A stretch of DNA of 64,000 nt, taken from NCBI RefSeq assembly GCF_006636205.1, contig NZ_VIGB01000003.1:1240001-1304000 (forward strand), read 5' to 3'. Position numbers and translations under genes: made by a program. Below are positions 59,129 to 64,000 of the stretch, piece after piece. The first letter of the stretch is position 1. Each line of letters opens with the position of its first letter. Below the pieces are notes generated by a model, which was not told where the DNA came from, ran no database searches, and worked only from the letters and a program-made list of their open reading frames with translations. Source of the DNA: Kitasatospora acidiphila. GTDB taxonomy: Bacteria > Actinomycetota > Actinomycetes > Streptomycetales > Streptomycetaceae.

Positions 59129-59569
59129 TTGCCTTCCCCGCGTACCAGCGCGCCGTCAACCACCACCGGGTCCGACGCGCTCCTCTACCTCCTGTTGGGC
59201 GTCCTCGGCGCCGCCCTCGCCTTCGGCTCCCTCGCCTGGCTGACCGGCAACCTCACCAACGCCCTTGTCGGCCACGGGCCATGGACACCGTTCCGCGCCA
59301 CTGACGCCCTGCTGCACCCCAACGTGCTGTGGCCGCACCTGAGCGCCACCGCCGTACTGGTCGGCGCCCGGATCGTCCCCGGCCTGCTCACCCTGGGCCT
59401 GGCCATCACCGGCCTGGTGCTCTGGATGCGCTGGCGCGGCGGCGCCAAGACGGGCCTGGCCCGCAAGGCCGATCTTGCCCCGCTGCTGGACAAGGACGTC
59501 ACCGCCAAGGCCCGCAGCCTGCGCCCGGGTCTGAACGACCGGGAGTGTAAAAGAGGTCGCACCCGATGA
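59129..59569 (+). CDS. VirD4/TraG-like coupling protein, N-terminal part (frame ends early)
   Basis: 146 codons. Two membrane helices (ALLYLLLGVLGAALAFGSLAWL and VLVGARIVPGLLTLGLAITGLVLW) with an extracytoplasmic loop between, then a basic cytoplasmic stretch (KADLAPLLDKDVTAKARSLRPG). The frame ends at 59569 where the coupling-protein sequence continues in the +1 frame. A TTG at 59129 (AGGA 6 bases upstream) is used; a GTG at 59064 with AAGGGAG is in another frame, so the 5' end is uncertain. Confidence 0.7.
   Translation: MPSPRTSAPSTTTGSDALLYLLLGVLGAALAFGSLAWLTGNLTNALVGHGPWTPFRATDALLHPNVLWPHLSATAVLVGARIVPGLLTLGLAITGLVLWMRWRGGAKTGLARKADLAPLLDKDVTAKARSLRPGLNDRECKRGRTR
59536..59560 (+). promoter_or_regulatory. 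Possible +1 frameshift site of prfB-like layout
   Basis: GGGAG (59541-59545), then TGT, then AAA-A followed by AGA. A Shine-Dalgarno-like stretch 3 bases before a slippery codon and a very rare codon is the arrangement of the prfB frameshift. Slipping +1 on AAAA continues as KEVAPDDRGILVG, directly into the coupling ATPase. A one-base insertion in the CGGG run gives the same result without recoding. Confidence 0.35.
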
Positions 59570-59633
59570 CCGGGGCATCCTGGTCGGCACGCTCTCCCCC
59601 GGCAAGGCCGAGGTTCGCGCCTCCTGGGAGGAC

Positions 59634-60920
59634 GTGATCGTCGCGATCATGGCGCCTCGCTCCGGCAAGACGTCCGGCCTGGCGATTCCCGCGATCCTCG
59701 CCGCCCCCGGCCCCGTCCTGCTGACCAGCAACAAGGCGGCCAACGACGCCTACACCACCACGGTCGACGCGCGGGCGAAGGTGGGCACCGTCTGGACGCT
59801 CGACCCGCAGCAGATCGCTCACCACCCGCGCGAGATGTGGTGGGACATCCTCGCCGATGCCCGCGACCTCGCCGGCGCCAAGCGGCTCGCCGGACACTTC
59901 GTCACCGCATCCGTGGACGAGTCCAGCGGCTCCGACTTCTGGTCGACCGCGGCGAGCAACACGCTCGGCGCACTGTTCCTGGCCGCCGCCAGTCACCGGC
60001 GCCCGATCACCGACGTACTCGCCTGGCTCGCCTCCCCGGCCGACCGCACCCCCGTCGACCTGTTGGCCGATGCCGGCCACCACGCCGTTGCCGCCCAGCT
60101 CCAGGGCACCGTCTCCGGCGCCACCGAAACCAGGGACGGCATCTACGAAACGGCGCGGCAGTACGCGAGTTGCCTGCTGGACCCGGAGATCGCCGCATGG
60201 GTCACCCCCACACCCGGCCTGCCCGAGTTCGAGCCGTTCGACTTCGCCACCTCCCGCGACACCCTGTACCTGCTCTCCAAGGACGGCGGCGGCTCCGCGT
60301 CGGCGATCATCGCGGCGGCGGCCGACGCGGTGATGCGCGCGGCCGTCATCGTCGCCGAACGCTCCGGTGGACGACTCGACCCGCCCGCGTTGTGCGTCCT
60401 GGACGAGGCCGCCAACGTGTGCCGCATCTCCGATCTCCCCGACTTGTACAGCCACTTGGGCAGCCGGGGCGTCATCCCGATGACCATCCTGCAGTCCTAC
60501 CGGCAGGGCCAGCGCTGCTGGGGCGATACCGGCATGGACGCCCTGTGGTCCGCCGCCACCGTCAAGGTCATCGGGTCGGGTATCGACGACGCGGACTTCG
60601 CGGACAAGCTGTCGCGGCAGATCGGCGAGCACGACGTGCAGACCACCTCCGTCTCCACCTCCGACGGCGGCAAGTCCACCTCCGTGTCGATGCGCACCGA
60701 ACGCATCCTGCCGCCCGACGCCATCCGCGCGCTACCCAAGGGCAAGATCCTGCTGTTCGCCACCGGGCTGAAGGTGGCGATGCTCGACCTCAAGCCCTGG
60801 TTCAAGGAGCCCTCCGCCAAGGAGATCGGCCCGGCCTCCGCCCGCGCCACCAAGGCCATCACCGAGCGCGCCCTCGCCAAGGCCACCACTGACCGCGACG
60901 ACTTCGGGCTGGCGACGTGA
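59634..60920 (+). CDS. VirD4/TraG-like coupling protein, ATPase part
   Basis: 428 codons from GTG 59634; the true protein begins in the previous fragment and the +1 frame is open from about 59553. VIVAIMAPRSGKTSGLAIPA is the Walker A region, PPALCVLDEAANVCRISDLP the Walker B, and IPMTILQSYRQGQRCWG plus KVIGSGIDDADFADKLSRQIG are typical TraG/VirD4 elements. It couples the relaxosome DNA to the channel. The site before 59634 lacks a ribosome site, so it is probably not translated independently. Confidence 0.82.
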   Translation: MIVAIMAPRSGKTSGLAIPAILAAPGPVLLTSNKAANDAYTTTVDARAKVGTVWTLDPQQIAHHPREMWWDILADARDLAGAKRLAGHFVTASVDESSGSDFWSTAASNTLGALFLAAASHRRPITDVLAWLASPADRTPVDLLADAGHHAVAAQLQGTVSGATETRDGIYETARQYASCLLDPEIAAWVTPTPGLPEFEPFDFATSRDTLYLLSKDGGGSASAIIAAAADAVMRAAVIVAERSGGRLDPPALCVLDEAANVCRISDLPDLYSHLGSRGVIPMTILQSYRQGQRCWGDTGMDALWSAATVKVIGSGIDDADFADKLSRQIGEHDVQTTSVSTSDGGKSTSVSMRTERILPPDAIRALPKGKILLFATGLKVAMLDLKPWFKEPSAKEIGPASARATKAITERALAKATTDRDDFGLAT

Positions 60921-61016
60921 GCCCCGGCCGCTGTACTCCTCCTCGGTCCGGCGTCCTCGCGACCGCCGAGCTCACCCTGGCCGCGTGAACCCCGCTACCA
61001 CCACAAGGAGTTACCC

Positions 61017-61253
61017 ATGCTCGACCCCACTCCCTTCGCTTCCCACCTTCCCCGCTCCGATCAGCTGGCAGGCTCCTCAGCCGTCCGCCGGGGAAACCAG
61101 TGGTGGCTGGTCACCGGCGCCGAATCGATCCTGGCAACCGATCCGACCTTCACCGGTGAACTGGACCGATTCGCCTCCGCGTTGGCCGCAGCCGACGACG
61201 AGGTCGCCCGGCTGCGGGACGAGCGGACGGCTGCCCGAACGGACGGGCCGTGA
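61017..61253 (+). CDS. Small hypothetical protein
   Basis: 78 aa. QWWLVTGAESILATDPTF and a C-terminal charged coiled coil (FASALAAADDEVARLRDERT). AAGGAG lies 7 bases before the ATG, and its stop overlaps the next ATG (TGATG). Function unknown; it is probably made together with the DnaB-N-domain protein. Confidence 0.62.
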   Translation: MLDPTPFASHLPRSDQLAGSSAVRRGNQWWLVTGAESILATDPTFTGELDRFASALAAADDEVARLRDERTAARTDGP

Positions 61254-62434
61254 TGGACGCGCTGCTCAAGGGCGAGCAGGCCGTGCTCGGCGCGGTCCTG
61301 CTCGACCCGGCCCAGCTCGACAGGCTGTCCTGGCTGACGCCCGCCGACTTCTATCGCCCCGCCCACCGAGCCCTGTTCGCCGCGATGCGGACCGTGCGCA
61401 CCAACGGGCTCCCCGCCCTCGATGCCAAGGGCAACGTGCCGCTGTCGTGGGTGACCGACATCCTCACCGAGGCTGGCCGCCACGTACGCGGCCTGACCGC
61501 CTCGTACCCACACACCTTGATCGCCGCGTGCCCGCGCGCGCAGAACGCCCCCGTGTATGGCCGGATGGTGCTCGAAGGCTCCATCCACCGCACGGTGCTG
61601 GAGCACGCCGTCCGTCTGGAGCACGTCGCCCGGACCGAAGCCGACCGGCAGGAGGTCGAGGGCGTTCTGCACCAGGCCGATGTCCTGACGGGCGTGCTCG
61701 GCGATCTGGCCCGCCGCTGGGGCTCCGAGCCCCGACCGGTCCCCCTTGCCGGAGCAGCGGCAAGCTCGAAGCCGTCGCCGGTCGGGCCCGAGGAGACCGA
61801 GGAGGAGCGATTCCTGCTGGCCGTCCTCGTCAGCCAGCCCGGGGCGATGGCAGAGGTGTACGACTGGCTGCGGCCCGGTGACTTCGCCGACGCCGGCCAT
61901 GGCCAGGTCTACCGCTGCCTGGGCGCCCTCCATCACCGGGGTGAGCCGATCGACAACGTGACCGCCCTGTGGGAGGTCCAGCGGCGCGGCCTGCTGGCTG
62001 GCGGCACACTCTCGCAGGACCAGCTCGACGACCTCTTCGGTGGACCGGGCGCCGGCTCGGCAGAGTGGCTCGGCGAGCAGCTTCTGCGGTCCTCTCTGAC
62101 CCGCACAGCTGCCGGCGCCGCGCTGCGGATCGCCGCCCATGCCGATGATCAGCGACTCGCTCCCGGGCAGTTGATCGGCCATGCACTACACGCCCTCGAC
62201 CCGCTCGACGACATCCGCGCCCGCTGGGGCAAGGCCGGCTCGCCTCCCCAGCCGCAGCCGCTGCCGGATCAGTCGGCTCGCGTCAGCGCCGCGCTGACAC
62301 GCAGCCCGCAAGGACGGCCCAGCCACCGCAGGCTTCCCGCTCCGCAGACCGACCTCAAGAGGCCAGTTAGAGCCGCCCAGTCGGCCCCGCTGCGGCCGCA
62401 TGGCTCACCCCTTCCAGGTCCCCGCCGACCATAA
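61253..62434 (+). CDS. Protein with two DnaB-helicase N-terminal domains, no ATPase
   Basis: 393 aa. Residues about 5-125 (KGEQAVLGAVLLDPAQLDRL, PADFYRPAHRALFAAM) and about 185-310 (TEEERFLLAVLVSQPGAMAE, PGDFADAGHGQVYRCLGAL) are two copies of the DnaB N-terminal (primase-interacting) domain. No Walker motif or RecA core follows. The basic tail begins VSAALTRSPQGRPSH. It may recruit DnaG or the host helicase to the element's DNA; inferred from the domain's known role. ATG 61253 chosen; GTG 61250 possible. Confidence 0.75.
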   Translation: MDALLKGEQAVLGAVLLDPAQLDRLSWLTPADFYRPAHRALFAAMRTVRTNGLPALDAKGNVPLSWVTDILTEAGRHVRGLTASYPHTLIAACPRAQNAPVYGRMVLEGSIHRTVLEHAVRLEHVARTEADRQEVEGVLHQADVLTGVLGDLARRWGSEPRPVPLAGAAASSKPSPVGPEETEEERFLLAVLVSQPGAMAEVYDWLRPGDFADAGHGQVYRCLGALHHRGEPIDNVTALWEVQRRGLLAGGTLSQDQLDDLFGGPGAGSAEWLGEQLLRSSLTRTAAGAALRIAAHADDQRLAPGQLIGHALHALDPLDDIRARWGKAGSPPQPQPLPDQSARVSAALTRSPQGRPSHRRLPAPQTDLKRPVRAAQSAPLRPHGSPLPGPRRP

Positions 62435-62442
62435 GGACGATG

Positions 62443-62736
62443 GTGTACTCCACGAACATGATCGAGTCGATCAACTCCGGGCTGCGGAAGGCCACCGCAA
62501 CCGCGGCCACTTCCCGCCCGAACAGGCCGCATTGAAGGTGCTCTACCTCGCGGCCCCGGAACTGATCATCCCCAAGGCGCGCGACGCCAACCACGTCGCC
62601 GCACCGTGGAAGGGGACGCTGAACCAACGCCGCCCTGCGCCAGCTCGTCGGCATTCTGCACGGCTGGCTCAAGACCGGCACGATGTACGACGATGCGACC
62701 GCCTGGTCGCATCACTCCCAGGTACTCGCTGCTTGA
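62443..62736 (+). pseudogene. IS256-family transposase remnant
   Basis: Fragments in shifting frames read VYSTNMIESINSGLRKAT, then RNRGHFPPEQAALKVLYLAA and WKGTLNQ, matching the C-terminal part of IS256-type transposases (TNxIESxNxxLRK...RGHFPxxxAALKLLYLA). At least two frameshifts and loss of the N-terminal two-thirds show decay. No terminal inverted repeats were recognised. It marks the right end of the conjugation module. Confidence 0.75.
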
Positions 62737-62745
62737 TGCCCTGGC

Positions 62746-64000
62746 TCATGAAGTCAACGGTTCCATATAGCCGACTTCGAAACGGTCCGCCACTACGACC
62801 GCCGTGACCTCGCCTGTGTCGTCACGTCCCACCCAGACCGGGTAGACGCCGTCTCCGCCCAACATGAAGGTGACCATCTCGGCCCCGGTGACGTCATTGG
62901 TCACCTTGCTGTAGCCGCCATCGATGTCGTGGATGTCGTCACCACCGCCGGAGGTAAGGTCCCGCATGTAGCGGCGGCCCAGTTCGGTTCGAGCAGCGAG
63001 GTCGACGAAGCAGCCTGTGGCGGAGTCGACGCCGAAGCCGAAGTACTGGCCGTCACGCAGCAGCCTCACGTCCATGCCTGGCGGGACTGCCATCGTCCAG
63101 CAAGCGGTCGGCTTCTGGCTCACCACCAGACGCACGGCAAACGTGTCGCGGGCGGCGAAGCGGTCGCCGAACATCTCGCCCTCGTAGCTGGCACCGGTCT
63201 CCTGCACCGGATAGACGCCGGGCGGAACTTCGATCACCAGCGGCTCACCCTCCGTGCCGTTGGGCAGGTACGAGGGATCGCAGACCGCCAGCTTGCCTGC
63301 TGGCAAGGCGATCTCAGTCACCGTTCTCACCGGCTCGATGGTGAGCGGCTCCGACCGATACTGATGCGTGAACCTGAACCCTGGAGTGAACAACTCCTCG
63401 GGCCAGGGCGCAGCCGCCGGCACCGGCGGCTGCCAGCCGAAGGGCCCTGCGGCACCAGTGGCCGGCTGTGGTGCGATGTCAGATGTCTCCTCGACGAGCT
63501 TGAATGTTCCCTTCAACCCGAACTGGGGTGCCGCCAGCAGGTGTGCCCAGCGCCCGAATTCCGGAAGCGGCAGCCACCACCGGTCACGCGGCAGGTCGAC
63601 CAGCGTATGCCTTGAGCCGCCGCCGCGCCCGCGTGGGTACAGGCCTTGGCTGTTTTTCCCGTCCGGATACAAGTCGACGGTCCGTCTCAAGGCTTCGTCA
63701 GCGAGATCGGGGAGATCCTCCTGCTCGTATCGCCACTCGGCCAGGTGGCGCAGGAACAGCCTGCCCGGCTCCAGCTTGCGCAGGTCGGCTTCGAACGCCC
63801 GGCGGCCCAAGCCGTCGAACTGCCAAATGCCCAGGTAGTGGTCAGCCCAGGCAACATGCAGCACAGCAACGGGAAGCTCTTGCCCCAGGGCGGCGAGCAC
63901 GACGGCGTACGGCTCGCCTACCGCGTCTCGCCGGGCGGCTTCCCCTCGGGGGATTGGACGGACTGTCGAACGAGTCGAGGGATCCCACCCGTCGCCGTAG
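62746..64000 (-). CDS. DUF4241-like protein (5' end beyond window)
   Basis: At least 417 codons, open to the right edge (the frame continues YGDGWDPSTRSTVRPIPRGE upstream of the first in-window GTG at 63900). The C-terminal half has LPAGKLAVCDPSYLPNGTEG, GVYPVQ, FAVRLVVSQKPTACWTMAVP and FGFGVDSATGCFVDLAA, the pattern of DUF4241 proteins. The N-terminal half (AWADHYLGIWQFDGLGRRAF) is of unknown type. No catalytic residues are assigned. It is unrelated to the transfer genes and may be the start of chromosomal or other cargo DNA. Confidence 0.7.
   Translation of the reverse strand, partial: YGDGWDPSTRSTVRPIPRGEAARRDAVGEPYAVVLAALGQELPVAVLHVAWADHYLGIWQFDGLGRRAFEADLRKLEPGRLFLRHLAEWRYEQEDLPDLADEALRRTVDLYPDGKNSQGLYPRGRGGGSRHTLVDLPRDRWWLPLPEFGRWAHLLAAPQFGLKGTFKLVEETSDIAPQPATGAAGPFGWQPPVPAAAPWPEELFTPGFRFTHQYRSEPLTIEPVRTVTEIALPAGKLAVCDPSYLPNGTEGEPLVIEVPPGVYPVQETGASYEGEMFGDRFAARDTFAVRLVVSQKPTACWTMAVPPGMDVRLLRDGQYFGFGVDSATGCFVDLAARTELGRRYMRDLTSGGGDDIHDIDGGYSKVTNDVTGAEMVTFMLGGDGVYPVWVGRDDTGEVTAVVVADRFEVGYMEPLTS

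Noticed and set aside
1..64000. CRISPR arrays, tRNA/rRNA genes, integrase and complete insertion sequences
   Set aside because: None recognised. The only complete mobile element is the group II intron, and the only transposase sequence is a decayed fragment.

Overview
The window is high-GC actinomycete DNA, most likely from Streptomyces or a close relative such as Kitasatospora. The evidence is third-codon positions dominated by G and C, frequent GTG and TTG starts, AAGGAG-type ribosome binding sites, chains of genes overlapping by ATGA, GTGA or TGATG, and recognisable actinomycete families (DUF574-type SAM methyltransferase, SCO6880-type conjugation protein, conservon-type GTPase fold). No rRNA, tRNA, CRISPR array or integrase was found.

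Layout. 1-6 kb: a sugar-modification cassette on the minus strand (DegT/StrS-type aminotransferase cut by the window edge, GT2-like glycosyltransferase, UDP-galactopyranose mutase), an SDR epimerase and a TPR regulator. 6.3-14.3 kb, plus strand: DUF574 methyltransferase with two partners, APC permease coupled to a glutamine-synthetase-like ligase, then one long frame joining a degenerate CvnD-like GTPase domain to a degenerate MurC-like domain, and a double LuxR-HTH protein. 14.4-32.1 kb: a long plus-strand locus with seven Nudix boxes in five genes, together with an ABC exporter, isochorismatase, methyltransferases, GT2, LmbE-type deacetylase, 2H phosphoesterase, an EEP phosphatase/nuclease and a broken kinase. 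One Nudix gene is split by a complete group II intron. Precise splicing would restore a 193-codon frame that overlaps the next start codon.

32.3-45.6 kb is an accessory island. It holds zinc-ribbon hypotheticals, a ribbon-helix-helix-like protein, and a tightly overlapping five-gene SMC operon of Wadjet/MksBEFG type (kleisin-like, two small winged-helix-like proteins, SMC ATPase, TOPRIM-type JetD). A PD-(D/E)XK-like protein and an orphan DNA methyltransferase follow. 46-62.4 kb is a type IV secretion/conjugation module: NlpC/P60 hydrolase, small membrane protein, VirB8-like, TrbL/VirB6-like, SCO6880-like, VirB4-like, relaxase-like, VirD4-like coupling protein and a DnaB-N-domain protein. The module ends in an IS256-type transposase remnant. 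A DUF4241-like gene runs off the right edge.

How the parts fit. The conjugation genes and the SMC/methyltransferase island look like an integrative or conjugative element carrying its own defence cargo. The best candidates for something undescribed are the five-gene Wadjet-like operon with an extra subunit, the Nudix-rich locus with its methyltransferase-Nudix-PCMT fusion, and the tandem pseudo-NTPase frame. Several genes carry frameshifts (kinase, coupling protein, a conjugation hypothetical, and one caused by a 71-bp tandem duplication). Some may be biological and some may be assembly errors. No database search was run, so family names rest on motifs and remembered family features.
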